Shown: positions 34,253 to 46,538, counted from the stretch's first letter. The stretch is DNA of 64,000 bases from Persicaria tinctoria (GCA_037127255.1 JBANSL010000014.1:2234501-2298500); one strand, 5' to 3'. Notes: generated from the sequence alone by a model not told the origin. Numbers and translations: made by a program.

Positions 34253-34412
34253 TGTTGAGAATGTGAAGAGACAAAAAGTCCCACATTGATTATACAAACA
34301 AAGAAGCCATAATATATAAGCTAGTGGGTTACTCTTCCTATTGCCAATTGGTTTTAGGATGGAACCCCGCTCGGCTTGTGTACTAGGCTATTAGCGCATG
34401 GGCGCACGTGTG
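34253..34412 (+). mobile_element. Copia-type LTR fragment
   Basis: Begins TGTTGAGAATGTGAAGAGAC, then AGTCCCACATTGATTATAC, TATA-like ATAATATATAAGC and GGTTTTAGGATGGAACCC, the layout of a short copia LTR. It is related to the inverted copies at 31.5-32.9 kb. The right end is unclear. Confidence 0.45.
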
Positions 34413-34540
34413 CACACGGCCCCCGATCCCGAGTCCCAACGGACTTCAGTATACGATCTGGGGAAAAACGCTCTTTTTTTTCCCCTGCTTCCTCCCTGTC
34501 TTCGCTGATCTCTGGCCTGAAAGTGAAATTTCACAACCCA

Positions 34541-36367
34541 ATGCTAAGTCTCACCTCTCTTATGGAGAGGCTTGGCCACAGCCAAATCAGAGAAAGGGAT
34601 CATTTAATGATCCTCCTTTTCTCACCTCAAAAACTTCAAATCAAAACTTCTCACAACAAACAAGAAGATATTACCGCTAACAATTGCTTTATCCTACAAG
34701 ATGCTAATGGCAGCTGCAGATGCAATGATGAACATGCGAGTATGAGGCTTGGTCGATTGGGTTGGAGGAGGCGGCCGTTTACTCACTCCCTCATCAGACC
34801 CACCTCGGCCTTGGAGATCCGAGTAGCAACTACAACGAAAAAGGATTGGCGGAATAAACCCATAGTATATGCCCCTTGGATCTTGGGTTGCATGTCGCGT
34901 TTGCGGATTCTGAATCATATGGAGCTCAATTCCAAGGGTCGTATCTTCGTTAGCAACTGGATCACGGAGTGTATAAATACAAATTCAGGCTATTTAGCTC
35001 TAAACCTGCAAACTGAGACCAAGACGGGAGCCATTCCAGTCCTCAACATCCTACTCGGGACAAATAAGTTTAATCTTATATCTCTCGTTTCTCTAAATAT
35101 TGATTTCTGCACAACTATATATGTCTTTAGTAGATGTGAAAATTTGATTACTGTGTATGCTTTGCCTCTTCCTTTGAATGCCCATTACCATGGTTATTTC
35201 CCTAGAAATAGAAAGGTTAGTGGTTTGACAAATGACCCCTTTGATATAAAGACTAAGATAATTTTTTCTGCTTATTATTTTGATTTGGTTATTGGTGTGA
35301 ACAATATTTCTAGGCTTGTATATGTTTCTAATCTGTTGAATCTTGGGACTTGGTACGGGCACTTGCACTTATGCGTCTCGCTCTTGCCCTCCTCCCCTCT
35401 TGGGTGCGGTTCCTCTCCACCGCCCTATGTTGGCTCGGCGCCGCCGCCGTGGCTTTCAATCATCCCTCAAACCCTAGATCTACACCAAGCTTCTCTCTTA
35501 CATTTACAAATCTTAAAAAATCAGATTTTCAAACCCAAATTTTTTAACCCAAAAGCTCCAAACAAAAATCATACTCTGAATACCTGTTTTATTGGAAACA
35601 TTGGTCTCGATTTCACCCTTTTTCAGGCTCAAATACATGCATGCAACTGGAGATCTCACCTCAACATGCCAAGACAAGGCCTATCTCAGCAAATCGCTCT
35701 TGAGACAAGTGAAGCTTCCATCATCTTAACCCTACCGACGACAGGTCGTATGCGGGACTCCAAGGCTCTCTTCAAGTATCCAAGACTTCAAGCTTTTTGG
35801 ACAAATGAGTTTCATAAATCTCCCTTCTCTTTACATCTTATCTATTCATTTACTAAAGCTTATTCTCTAAGTATGCTTTTATGGCTCGGTAAAAGTTTGT
35901 ATAGTATGCTCGATCGTTACCATTGGATCTTACATAATTGTGTTATTGGAATTGATCCTTGCGAAGACCTTGCTTCCATCTTGAATAGTACCTATATTTT
36001 TGTTTTTAGAAATACTCCTTCGAATCATGCCTTCTGTTTTTGGCACGTTTACTTATTAAATAAACCCCAGCTATGCTATTTTGAGAACAAGTTTATGGTC
36101 TTAATCTCTACTTTGATGGATGGGTATTTAAATAAATCCCTGCTTGCCTCTTTATTGAACTTTTCGCCTGAAAGTTGCTTGTTTTGGCTGGATGGTTGTA
36201 ACTTTAGCATTTTCTGTGCTTCAAGTCTTCCATGCTTCTCTTTTGGTTACCTCCCTCTCCAAGATCACTTAGCGGCTTTGGCTTTCCTTTTCTTGTTTTA
36301 TCTCTGTTATTTTCTTTGGTTGCTTCTGTTTGTTTTCTTTCCTGTGCTTTCTCACCGGGCTAGATGA
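34541..36367 (+). CDS. Long unrecognised open frame
   Basis: 608 codons from the first ATG; the frame is open from 34376, so about 660 codons without a stop. The protein is rich in Leu, Phe, Ser and Asn with several hydrophobic stretches, and ends in a Phe/Leu-rich run (LFLFYLCYFLWLLLFVFFP). Codon endings look coding-like in places, but composition changes abruptly near 35.35 kb (a GC-rich patch), suggesting a patchwork. The stop codon is formed by the first bases of the Ty3 LTR, so the original frame was probably cut by that insertion. I see no gag, zinc knuckle, RT or known domain. It could be an element remnant or a chance open frame. Confidence 0.25.
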   Translation: MLSLTSLMERLGHSQIRERDHLMILLFSPQKLQIKTSHNKQEDITANNCFILQDANGSCRCNDEHASMRLGRLGWRRRPFTHSLIRPTSALEIRVATTTKKDWRNKPIVYAPWILGCMSRLRILNHMELNSKGRIFVSNWITECINTNSGYLALNLQTETKTGAIPVLNILLGTNKFNLISLVSLNIDFCTTIYVFSRCENLITVYALPLPLNAHYHGYFPRNRKVSGLTNDPFDIKTKIIFSAYYFDLVIGVNNISRLVYVSNLLNLGTWYGHLHLCVSLLPSSPLGCGSSPPPYVGSAPPPWLSIIPQTLDLHQASLLHLQILKNQIFKPKFFNPKAPNKNHTLNTCFIGNIGLDFTLFQAQIHACNWRSHLNMPRQGLSQQIALETSEASIILTLPTTGRMRDSKALFKYPRLQAFWTNEFHKSPFSLHLIYSFTKAYSLSMLLWLGKSLYSMLDRYHWILHNCVIGIDPCEDLASILNSTYIFVFRNTPSNHAFCFWHVYLLNKPQLCYFENKFMVLISTLMDGYLNKSLLASLLNFSPESCLFWLDGCNFSIFCASSLPCFSFGYLPLQDHLAALAFLFLFYLCYFLWLLLFVFFPVLSHRAR

Positions 36368-37823
36368 TAGCATGCATTTAGGTAGGCATAATAGGTTGCA
36401 TTTAGCTTAGTTATGATGCATATCATGCATGGTTTAAGTATGATTTGCATATTAGTTCTCTATGTTGTCGGAGTCGGAATCTACACGCTTTTAATGATTA
36501 TTTCAGGTAATGGTGGATCCGAGGAGGAGACATGATTTGATAACGCATTGGATGAGAATGTCTAGTTGATCGAAGAAGCTTACATGAAGATCTCAAGAGG
36601 TTCTGAGAAGAAAAAGCGAATCTAAACGAAGAATAAGTCTGCAGAAGTTGTCGCCAGACATGCTGAACTTGTTTTGCACTTTCTGGAGGCCTCGGTTGTC
36701 CGATCGACTATTATGACCATGCGTTGGAAAGCTCTTTCAGAGAGCTACAACTTTCATGTTGATGTCAAGAGCGAATTCATGATAGATTTTCCGTGAAAAG
36801 CCCCTGGCTGCGGCCGCAGCAACCTTGCGGCGCCCGCTGCCAATCAATTTGCAAAGGGTTGGAGGAAACAGTGTGCGGCGGGCGCAGCACCTATGCTGCG
36901 CCCGCAGCATTGGTCGTCAGCGCTTATCCGCAGCGTTTTAAATAATTAAAAACCCTAGATCTTCTTTATTTGTTTTATGGCCGACTTGGGTGTTATAAGG
37001 CCGACTTTTAGTGATTTTTCCAGGACTTAACTTCGATTTTTATTCATTCATCAGACACTTTAGAGATTTTGAGCGATGTCTTCCATGAGGAACTAAACTC
37101 ATCTATTCTGCCTGCAATTTGAAGCTTTATTCGGATTGATTGTGAGTTTCTAATTCTCGTTCCTTGTTTCCTATATTTGAATGTTTCAACTTCTTTGTGC
37201 TTGATTGTTTATTGTTTTGTTCTATCTTGTCTGGCCAACTTGTTAGATCAATTCAATTGCTAAGGTTTTGTAGATTCCTGTTTGTGAACCTTAACCTAAG
37301 TGGCAAACTTGTTCCTTTAGGGCTGGTTGAACTAATTGAATAAGTAGGAAGTTGAATGTGTTGTTAAATCCTTTTTTAGGGACTGCAAATACCTTGGCTA
37401 ATCTCTGAACTTAAAGCTATCAATTGGGTTAAATCCTTCTTTAGGGACTGTTCGATTGATAAGGGTTGCTAGGACTGGTTGGACTAGTAACTATATTAGG
37501 TCGGGACAAGGGCATTCATAGGAAACTTAATAGGATGAGAAGAAGTTACAAGGATCGCTTCAATCCAATAAAGTGGAAAATTGTAGGTAGAATTGCTTCT
37601 CCTAATTGTCTGAAATACAATTATTTACTTTTGTTTGCTTCAATCCGCTTTGATAAAAGGCGGAACTTTCACACTAAAAACCCCCCTCTTTGGTTACTTA
37701 ATTGGCATCTAAATCACACTTGAATAGTAATTTCTCTGTGGGATCGACCTCTTGCTTATTGCTATACTAGTTATAGGTTTGAGTTTACTTTGACGGGATC
37801 AACGACAGGTTTTCCCTCCATCA
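36365..37823 (+). repeat. 5' LTR
   Basis: 1459 bp, TGATAGCATG to CCTCCATCA, with canonical TG/CA ends. It contains a GC-rich motif block near 36806-36910 (GCGGCGCCCGC repeats). Bases 36365-37747 match the 3' LTR. Confidence 0.85.
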
Positions 37824-37827
37824 AAAT

Positions 37828-37845
37828 TGGCGCCGTTGCCGGGGA
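37828..37845 (+). other. Primer binding site, tRNA-Asp
   Basis: TGGCGCCGTTGCCGGGGA is complementary to the 3' end of plant tRNA-Asp and starts five bases after the 5' LTR, which fixes the LTR end at 37823. Confidence 0.85.
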
Positions 37846-37950
37846 ATTTTGATTAATTCTTGTGTGTTTTTGGTGTTGATTTTGGTGTGGACTGTCTTAT
37901 AGGGTCCATACCTGTGCTACTAATTCTTCTTTGTAGAAAGCATTGCAGAG

Positions 37951-39513
37951 ATGGCGAACGACGCAAATCGTACTCTAAAGGAGCTTACTGCTCCTGATCT
38001 GGCACAACAACCCTTAGCAATCCAATTCCCTGCGCTGGGGGAAGGAGTCAACTTTGAGCTTAAGTCTGGGGTAATTCATCTTCTACCCAAGTTTCATGGG
38101 TTGAGTGGGGAGGACCCCTACAAGCATCTGTCCGAGTTCCATACTGTGGTAGTTGGGATGAAACCTGAGAACGTCACTGCAGAGCAAATAAAACTGAGAG
38201 CTTTTCCCTTCTCTTTGAAGGATGATGCGAATGAGTGGTTCTTCTATCTACCACCTGGATCTATTACCACTTGGGCTGAGATGAAGAGAGTCTTCCTAGA
38301 GATGTACTTCCCTGCAACAAAGCTAAATGCCTTGAAAAGGTCAATCAGCAACATTGAGCAGTACGCGACAGAGTCTATTCATGAGTACTTTGAGCGTTTC
38401 AAGAAACTCTGCGCTAGCTGCCCATGCCATGGGTACTCTCATAAGGATCTGGTTCTCTTCTTGTTCAATGGGCTTACTGATGGAGAGCGCAAAACGGTGA
38501 ATTCCTGTTGTGGGGGAAACATGTTGAATAAAACGCCTGCTGCAGCTTGGGAAGTGTTTAAGGAGCTCTCTGAGGGCTCTAGGCAGTTCAACAAGAGCAC
38601 TCGTGCTAGAGGTGTACTTGCTATTGATGCCCCAGTGGCTGCATTACAGACTGATATGGCAGAGATGAAAGAGATGCTCAAGAAGCTGGTAGTTGATAGA
38701 GCATCTCAGCAGTTGAAAGCATGTGAATCCTACAGCGATCCATCCCACCCTATGGATATGTACTCAACTTTGCAAGATCCTAGTGTTGAGTTGAATGCAA
38801 TTGGGAATTTTGCTCCACAAAGGCCTAGGCAAGGCAACTTTGGTAATCCTGGGTACTTCAACAATAATAACTACAATGGAGGCTATCAGCAGGGTAATGG
38901 TTATGGCAACTACCAAGAACCTTTCAATTAGCAAGGGGGGCAACGGGCAAGGCCTCGCCAACAATTTGAACCTCGACAGGGAGGCCAACCACAATCCAAT
39001 GAGGCTATTGAGGATCAAATACAGAAATTGTCACGGTTGGTCTTGAAGGTGGAGAAACAACAATCAGACCGGATCACAAATTTGGAGAATCAACTGAGTG
39101 AGCTCATTCAGGTCTTAAGTGCGAAGGAGGCAAATGATTCAGGGAAGCTTCCATCGCAAACGATTGAGAATCCTAGGGAGAATGTCAGTGCAATAATGCT
39201 TAGAAGTGGCAAGGAACTGATTGTCACACCTCAAAAGGATGATGAGGGAATCATGGACGAAGATCGGGAAGTAATGAACGAAGAAGACGGAGGCAATACG
39301 GTGCGGCGCCCGCAGCAACCTTGCGGCGCCCGCAGCCAATCAAACATGCTGCGCCCGCCGCCAGTGAGCTCGCCGATCCGTCGGTGCCAGGTACGCATTT
39401 TTCGTTTTTCTCCCCTTCTTCTTCTTCTCCTCGTCCTCCTCCTTCCTCTCCTCCTTCTTCTTCCTTACCTATGGAGACTCCAAAGCCGGTTCCACCTTTT
39501 CCGGAAGCCCTAA
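37951..39513 (+). pseudogene. Gag polyprotein of the Ty3 element
   Basis: Starts at ATG 37951. The Retrotrans_gag domain lies at about residues 45-200 (YKHLSEFHTVVVGM, LKDDANEWFFYLP, FERFKKLCASCPCHG, LFNGLTDGERKTV). It is followed by an Asn/Gly/Gln-rich segment and a coiled-coil-like stretch (LENQLSELIQVL). A TAG at 38929-38931 interrupts the frame just before QGGQRARPRQQ. Near 39330-39400 the frame passes into the protease reading frame by a shift in a GC-rich patch. No CCHC zinc knuckle is visible. Confidence 0.85.
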
Positions 39514-40421
39514 AGGATACACGAAGGTATGAGAACGATAGGGAGATCTTTGAGACGTTCAGCAAATGCGAGGTAAATATTCCTTTACTCAAATTAATTA
39601 AGAGCATTCCTAGATATGCTAAATTTTTGAAGGAATTGTGCACCATCAAGAAGAAGCAAAGACTGAAAAAGAAGGAAAAGGTAAGTTTGAATGAAAATGT
39701 CTCTGCTATGTTGCAAAGGAAATTGCCTGAAAAATGTAGAGATCCAGGTATGTTTACAATTCCATGTGCAATTGGGAATACTAGATTCAAACAAGCCTTG
39801 CTAGATTTAGGAGCCTCAATTAATGTTATTTCCTATAACATGTACATGTCTTTGGGTTTGGGTGCTCTGACTGAGACTGGGGTTACAGTGCAACTTGATG
39901 ATTGATCACAAATTAGGCCAAGAGGCGTTGTTGAAGATGTTTTGGTTATGGTGGATGATTTATTTTTCCCTGTTGATTTCTTTGTTTTAGATATGGAGCA
40001 GGGAGCCCCTGAAACACCCATTATACTAGGAAGACCATTCCTGAAAACTGCGAAAACGAAAATTGATTGTTGTGAGGGTCTATTGACTATGGAGTTTGAT
40101 GGAAGAAAGATAGAATTCTCTCTCTTTAATCATGCTAAGCTTTCTCCTGAAAATTCTTTAGATATGCCTATTGCGGACAATATTGATCGCACCAATAATT
40201 TTCGTGATTTGTTAGAGACACCTAAGGAACATAGTTTATGGAAATTTGAACCTCTTAACAAATTGAAACCGTTTGTGATTCCAGGACAACCCCCAGGCAT
40301 AGCTCAAGGAGAGAAGCTGAGGGTCATGGATGACAGCTTGGACAGAAAGCTACACCTTTCAAGGGTGCCCGCATTTGTCAATGAGATGACATGTGTTGGT
40401 GACTCTGGTGGAGGAACCTAA
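39321..40421 (+). pseudogene. Aspartic protease of the Ty3 element
   Basis: The retropepsin-like core includes ALLDLGASINVIS, which has the catalytic Asp but Leu where most retropepsins have Thr/Ser, a variant common in Athila/Tat elements. The partner motif IILGRPFL follows. A TGA at 39903-39905 interrupts between them. A Ser/Pro-rich linker joins it to gag. The frame stops at 40421 with no RT downstream. Confidence 0.8.
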
Positions 40422-41792
40422 GCCAATCAAGGGCCAGTACGTCGAGCCAAAGACTTGAAACAAAGGCGCTTCTCGGGAGGCAACCCGAGGTAAGTTTTTC
40501 TTTCTTTTTCCTTTTTCTTTTCCTTCACCTTGATTATATTTGATTTACTTTTGTTGTCTTTATTGTTTCATTGAGGACAATGAAAACTTTAAGTGTGGGG
40601 GAGAGGAATTCTGTATATAGATGCATATAGGAGATCATATTTAAATTTTTGCACCATGTTTAATTTCTGTAATCATTTTTATTAATTTTTGTTTATTTTC
40701 GTATCTAAAAAAAAAATTCGAAAATCCAAAAATAAGCATGCATCGCATACATATGTGTTATTCAAATACCCATCTGGCTTAGTTTGTCCTCTTATTTAAA
40801 TTTCAAGCATGATCATATAAATCCCATGGAGTTCTGGATGTTTTGGTCTTGTCTATATTTGATTTTTGTGGAACATGAGCTTGCAAATATAATTGAGCAT
40901 GTATGATTGAGCTAAAGTATGATTGAAGTCCTAAAAACATGACCTTGTGAGAATGTTTGGCCTTATTTGAATTCTTTTGCTCAATTGTGTGAATTACTCT
41001 CCTTGTGTTGTTGCTACCTCTTGGCATTGACTGCAGTATCTATTTTTAAAGACCGGCTCACATGTTTGTTGCTTGCAGAGTTTATGTTATATATTGCGTC
41101 TTTTGTTTGAATTTGTACATATTTAGTGAATAAGGTGGCAATGGTTGATGCACTGAGTAACCGGATCTATGCATGACACCCATGGGTATGATTCGCGCAA
41201 AAAGGTGTTGAAAACTATCCACTAGGAAAGAAAGCTTGATCATTGAGTAACCAGGTTCATTCATGACACCCATGTTTGCAACTTGCGTCAAAAGATGTTC
41301 AAGTGGAGTTCATATTAGTAGGTTGAGGTGTTGATAGACCGGGGCCATTCATGACACCCATGTTTGCGCCTCGCGTAAGTAAAGCACCAAGACAAGAAAA
41401 AAAAAGAAGAAAAAAAAAGAAAACAAAAGAAAAGAAAAAAAAAGTGTCACATTTTATTTAGTTGTCATGATTGTGTCCCGCAAGTAATGACATTTCGGTA
41501 GATATTTGGTGATATGGTGGTCAATGTCTATGAGCTTAGTGCATTTTGGATTGAGTTGAGAGTTGTACCTTAAAGCCTAAACACATGAGTGAAACACATA
41601 TTTCTGGTGAGGTTGGGTGATGTCTACTTCTAAGCTTTGATCACTGGAATACATGCTATGACGTTTGTTTACTTGGCTTATGTTTTCACTTGCTATGATG
41701 TTGCTTTTGATGAGGTTGAAACTTGAAGGGATTTCCTGTGGGAAACATTGGTTCATGTTCATTCTATCATTGCTTGAGGACAAGCAAAGGTT
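40422..41792 (+). other. Non-coding 3' internal region of the Ty3 element
   Basis: Where pol should be, there is AT-rich sequence with an A/G-rich run at 41396-41445. Two similar polypurine motifs occur: AAGTGTGGGGGAG at 40590-40602 and again at 41793-41805. The phrase CATGACACCCATG with nearby GTAACC repeats at about 41150-41370 (four copies, some inverted in context). No conserved domain was found. Confidence 0.6.
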
Positions 41793-41807
41793 AAGTGTGG
41801 GGGAGTT
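41793..41807 (+). other. Polypurine tract
   Basis: AAGTGTGGGGGAGTT directly precedes the 3' LTR (TGATAG). Same core as the upstream copy at 40590. Confidence 0.75.
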
Positions 41808-43185
41808 TGATAGCATGCATTTAGGTAGGCATAATAGGTTGCATTTAGCTTAGTTATGATGCATATCATGCACGGTTTAAGTATGATTTGCATATTAGTT
41901 CTCTATGTTATCGGAGTCGGAATCTACACGCTTTTAATGATTGGTAATGGTGGATCCGAGGAGGAGACATGATTTGATAACGCATTGGATGAGAATGTCT
42001 AGTTGATCGAAGAAGCTTACATGAAGATCTCAAGAGGTTCTGAGAAGAAAAAGCGAATCTAAACGAAGAATAAGTCTGCAGAAGTTGTCGCCAGACATGC
42101 TGAACTTGTTTTGCACTTTCTGGAGGCCTCGGTTGTCCGATCGACTATTATGACCATGCGTTGGAAAGCTCTTTCAGAGAGCTACAACTTTCATGTTGAT
42201 GTCAAGAGCGAATTCATGATAGATTTTCCGTGAAAAGCCCCTGGCTGCGGCCGCAGCAACCTTGCGGCGCCCGCTGCCAATCAATTTGCAAAGGGTTGGA
42301 GGAAACAGTGTGCGGCGGGCGCAGCACCTATGCTGCGCCCGCAGCATTGGTCGTCAGCGCTTATCCGCAGCGTTTTAAATAATTAAAAACCCTAGATCTT
42401 CTTTATTTGTTTTATGGCCGACTTGGGTGTTATAAGGCCGACTTTTAGTGATTTTTCCAGGACTTAACTTCGATTTTTATTCATTCATCAGACACTTTAG
42501 AGATTTTGAGCGATGTCTTCCATGAGGAACTAAACTCATCTATTCTGCCTGCAATTTGAAGCTTTATTCGGATTGATTGTGAGTTTCTAATTCTCGTTCC
42601 TTGTTTCCTATATTTGAATGTTTCAACTTCTTTGTGCTTGATTGTTTATTGTTTTGTTCTATCTTGTCTGGCCAACTTGTTAGATCAATTCAATTGCTAA
42701 GGTTTTGTAGATTCCTGTTTGTGAACCTTAACCTAAGTGGCAAACTTGTTCCTTTAGGGCTGGTTGAACTAATTGAATAAGTAGGAAGTTGAATGTGTTG
42801 TTAAATCCTTTTTTAGGGACTGCAAATACCTTGGCTAATCTCTGAACTTAAAGCTATCAATTGGGTTAAATCCTTCTTTAGGGACTGTTCGATTGATAAG
42901 GGTTGCTAGGACTGGTTGGACTAGTAACTATATTAGGTCGGGACAAGGGCATTCATAGGAAACTTAATAGGATGAGAAGAAGTTACAAGGATCGCTTCAA
43001 TCCAATAAAGTGGAAAATTGTAGGTAGAATTGCTTCTCCTAATTGTCTGAAATACAATTATTTACTTTTGTTTGCTTCAATCCGCTTTGATAAAAGGCGG
43101 AACTTTCACACTAAAAACCCCCCCTCTTTGGTTACTTAATTGGCATCTAAATCACACTTGAATAGTAATTTCTCTGTGGGATCGA
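41808..43185 (+). repeat. 3' LTR, truncated
   Basis: Matches 36365-37747 almost exactly (one 6-bp deletion, one extra C in a C-run, two substitutions) but stops 76 bp short of the LTR end. LINE coding sequence begins at the next base, with no target duplication. Confidence 0.88.
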
Positions 43186-46100
43186 TCACTTTAGATTTGT
43201 GAATGACATTGATGTTTTAGTCTTAACAGAAACAAAATCAGAACTAGGCCCTTTTGATGCTCAAATCAAGAGCTCTGGATTTCACAAAGCTATATGTGTA
43301 CAGGCAACTGGACACAAAGGTGGAATCTGGATGCTCACTAAAACAAAAGTAGAAGAGGTGAGTCAAATCCTTGAATTACATTATAGAGCTATCTTAGTCA
43401 AAACAACTATAGAAAAGCATGAATTGCTCTTACAGTCTTACTCTTTGTCTATGCCCCCTCATTTGAAGGTGAGAAAGACGAGTTCTGGCATGAAATGTAC
43501 CAAATGATCTATAAATATATGCTTCCTGTTATTATAATTGGAGACCTTAATGACATTGAAGCTGATACAGAAAAAGTAGGAGGTATCACCCCTAACATTA
43601 ATAGATTTAGAAGAATTAGAACTATTAAGGATGATCTAGGATTACAAGCCCTCCCCTTCTCGGGCTCGCCCTTCACCTGGAGGAAAAACAAACAGCTGAT
43701 CAACAACACTTATGAACGCGTAGATAGAATGTTAGCTCACCAATATATTTTAACTTGGTTCCCCAACCTCTGTATCAAACATCATCCCTTCTCTAGCTCG
43801 GATCACTCCCCGATCTCTCTTCAACGAGGCTCTCAAGTTAAAAGAAAAGGATCTCCTTTTAGATTTGAAATGGCTTGGACTACTAATGATGCTCTTGAAA
43901 ATCTGGTTAAAAAGGTTTGGAGTAATAAGATGAAAGGCTCACTGGGATTCAAGCTAATCCAGAAACAAAAATTGTTAAAACAGAACATTAAAAAGTGGTG
44001 TAAAGCCAATCCAAATAACATCACAAAACAACTTTCCCAAGTTGATCTTCAAATTAAAGCTCTCCAGGACAGATTGCCTTTGGGAGAAATTTCAACAGTG
44101 GAAGCTAACAAACTGGCAAGATTAGAGCACAAGAAATACAAACTTCTTGAATTCAATCACAAGTTCTGGAAACAACGAGCAAAAATTAAACACCTTCAGT
44201 TAGGAGACAGGAATACAAAATATTACCAAGTTACGGCTAGAATTAAAAGTTTTAAAAGATCAACTACACCCTTCACAACAAAACAGAATGTGATCTTAAA
44301 AGATCAAGATATGATTTCAGACCACATTACAACAGAAATGTCGGAAAGATTTATAGGTTCTAACCAATCCAATGTCATTGCAAATCAAGTTTGGAACATA
44401 CATGCCCAAGTTACGCATGAAGAAAATATTAAGCTCATCTCCCCGCCTACAAATGTAGAAATAAAAAATACTTTCTTCAGCATGGCTGATGACAAATCCC
44501 CAGGACCGGATGGTTATCCTCCAGAATTCTATAAACGCTACTGGAATATCATAGGCCAATCCTGTTGTAAAGCTGTTAAAGCCTTCTTTCACTCTGGTCA
44601 AATGTTATCTGAAATAAACCAAACTTTTATCGCTCTCATCCCAAAAGCTGATAACCCCACTTCTATCAACCACTACAGACCTATTAGCCTTTGTAATACG
44701 GTATATAAAATTATCTCAAAAATAATCGCAAATCGCTTGAAACCGATTCTTCCTAAACTCATTAATCCTTTCCAAGGGGCTTTTGTGGAAGGAAGATCGA
44801 TTCAAGACAACACTTTAATAGCTCACGAGATTTTCCATACTTTCCATAAACAAAAAAGGAAAAAAGGATTGATGGCTCTAAAATTAGACATGGAGAAAGC
44901 CTTTGATAAGTTAAACTGGAATTACATTAAGGCGGTTCTTGATAAATTTGGATTCCATCAAACGTGGATCAACTGGGTTATGAAATGCATATCAACTACT
45001 TCTTTCTCTGTTCTGATTAACAATACACCTGGTCCACGCTTTAAACCTAATAGGGGGATCAGATAGGGTGATCCTCTAGCTCCTTACCTTTTTATCCTAG
45101 TAATGGAAGGTTTATCTAGAGAACTACATAAGGAAGCCCTTCTTGAGGATGCATTAATCGGTATTAAACTGGTGAAAAATGGTACTTCCATCCCCTTCTT
45201 AACCTTTGCTGATGATACCATTATATTTGCAAAAGCTGCTCACACTAGTTTAAATACGATTCAAAATATGATAAATAATTTTTCAAATCTGTCAGGCCTA
45301 ACCATAAATTATAGCAAAAGCTCTCTCCAATGCTCTAGAAATGTTAATCCTAATTTGGCTCGAGACCTAGCAGCCCACATGGGTGTTCCGGTTTCTAAAA
45401 CCATCGAAAAGTATCTAGGAATCCCTCTTGTCAATGGAAGAATAAAAAATAGTGTTTTTGATGATGCAATTCAGAATATGAAAAAACAACTCTCGAAATG
45501 GAAAGCCTCAACTCTCTCCCAAGCAGGTAGAACTGTTCTTATCCAGTCAAATTTAAGCTCAAAAACTAACTACTTAATGCCAAATTTCCTGCTCCCCAAA
45601 GGAGTTCTTAACCAGATGGACCAAATCAATAGGAATTTTTTTTGGAACAAATCCCCAACAGATAAATACATACCCCTAATCAGCTGGGACACAATATGCA
45701 AAAGCAAGTCATTAGGAGGTCTTGGTATTAGGAAGGCCGAGGAATTAAACATTGCTCTTCAAATGAAGCTCTTATGGAAAATTTATAAGAATGAAGATAG
45801 TATATGAGTTCAAATTATAAAGGAGAAATACCTCCAACAAGAAAGCATAAGAAATTTTCAAAAAAAAAGAAACATCTTGGCAATTTGGAAGACTCCTCTC
45901 CTTAAGGGAAAAATTTGAGGAAGGTCACTGGATCCCTTCGATTAGCCTCAAGGATTTCAGAGGATCAAACTAGGCGTGGCCACGGGTTACGGGTCAACCC
46001 GTGACCCGCCGGGTCCGGATTGCCGGGTTGCCGGGTAGGGGCGGGTAGCGGGTTAGGGTTAGGGTCAGGGGATGAGTGACCCGTGACCCGCCGGGTTGAC

Positions 46101-46316
46101 CCGCCAGGTCGACCCGCCGGGTCGGCCTATTTTAAAAAAACGACCGTTGGATGTGGGGCCCACAGGTCGGAGCAATTTTTTTTTTTAAAAAATATGGCCG
46201 TTGTAACTCGGCTCGGGGCTATAAATACCCGACTCCTCATATCACAAATCTCATCCAATCCATCAATCACCTATCATTCTATCAATTTGGTTTTCAGAAG
46301 CTCCTACGTTGTAATC

Positions 46317-46538
46317 ATGTCCGGTGACCACCTCAAAGAGGCGTTGTTTCAAGATCACTACGATAAGGCAGATGTGCAACCCGATCGATCATTCGTAGCC
46401 GTTTGTTGTCATTGTGCTAAAAGGTACAAGATGCGGAATAACCTTGACCATGGTAATTTGAAGTATCACATCACTAACAAGCACCCCGAGAAGATTAAGA
46501 ACGATGGCGCTTCGGGCTCGAGTGGTGGTAAAAACTAG
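46317..46538 (+). pseudogene. BED zinc-finger N-terminus of hAT transposase
   Basis: From ATG 46317, 73 residues. The BED-type finger shows VCCHCAKRYKMRNN ... NLKYHITNKH (two Cys, two His). The frame then stops after a Gly/Ser run. The catalytic DDE part does not follow, so this is a truncated product; it could still bind element ends. Confidence 0.8.

Larger units (their letters stand above)
36365..43185 (+). mobile_element. Ty3-type LTR retrotransposon, gag-protease only (Athila/Tat-like)
   Basis: LTRs at 36365-37823 and 41808-43185 differ by only two substitutions and two indels over about 1.38 kb, so insertion was recent. The primer site (37828-37845) matches tRNA-Asp and a polypurine tract (AAGTGTGGGGGAGTT) precedes the 3' LTR, as in Athila/Tat elements. 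Internal DNA codes for gag and an aspartic protease. The 1.4 kb after protease has no reverse transcriptase, RNase H or integrase. The 3' LTR lacks its last 76 bp, replaced directly by LINE sequence. Mobility would need proteins from a complete relative. Confidence 0.88.

Noticed and set aside
37466..37723. 85-codon frame, repeated at 42903-43139
   Set aside because: It lies in both LTRs and is not a gene; duplication reflects LTR identity.
46083..46316. Upstream extension of the BED-finger frame
   Set aside because: It reads through CGGGT subterminal repeats of the hAT element; the first sensible ATG is 46317.
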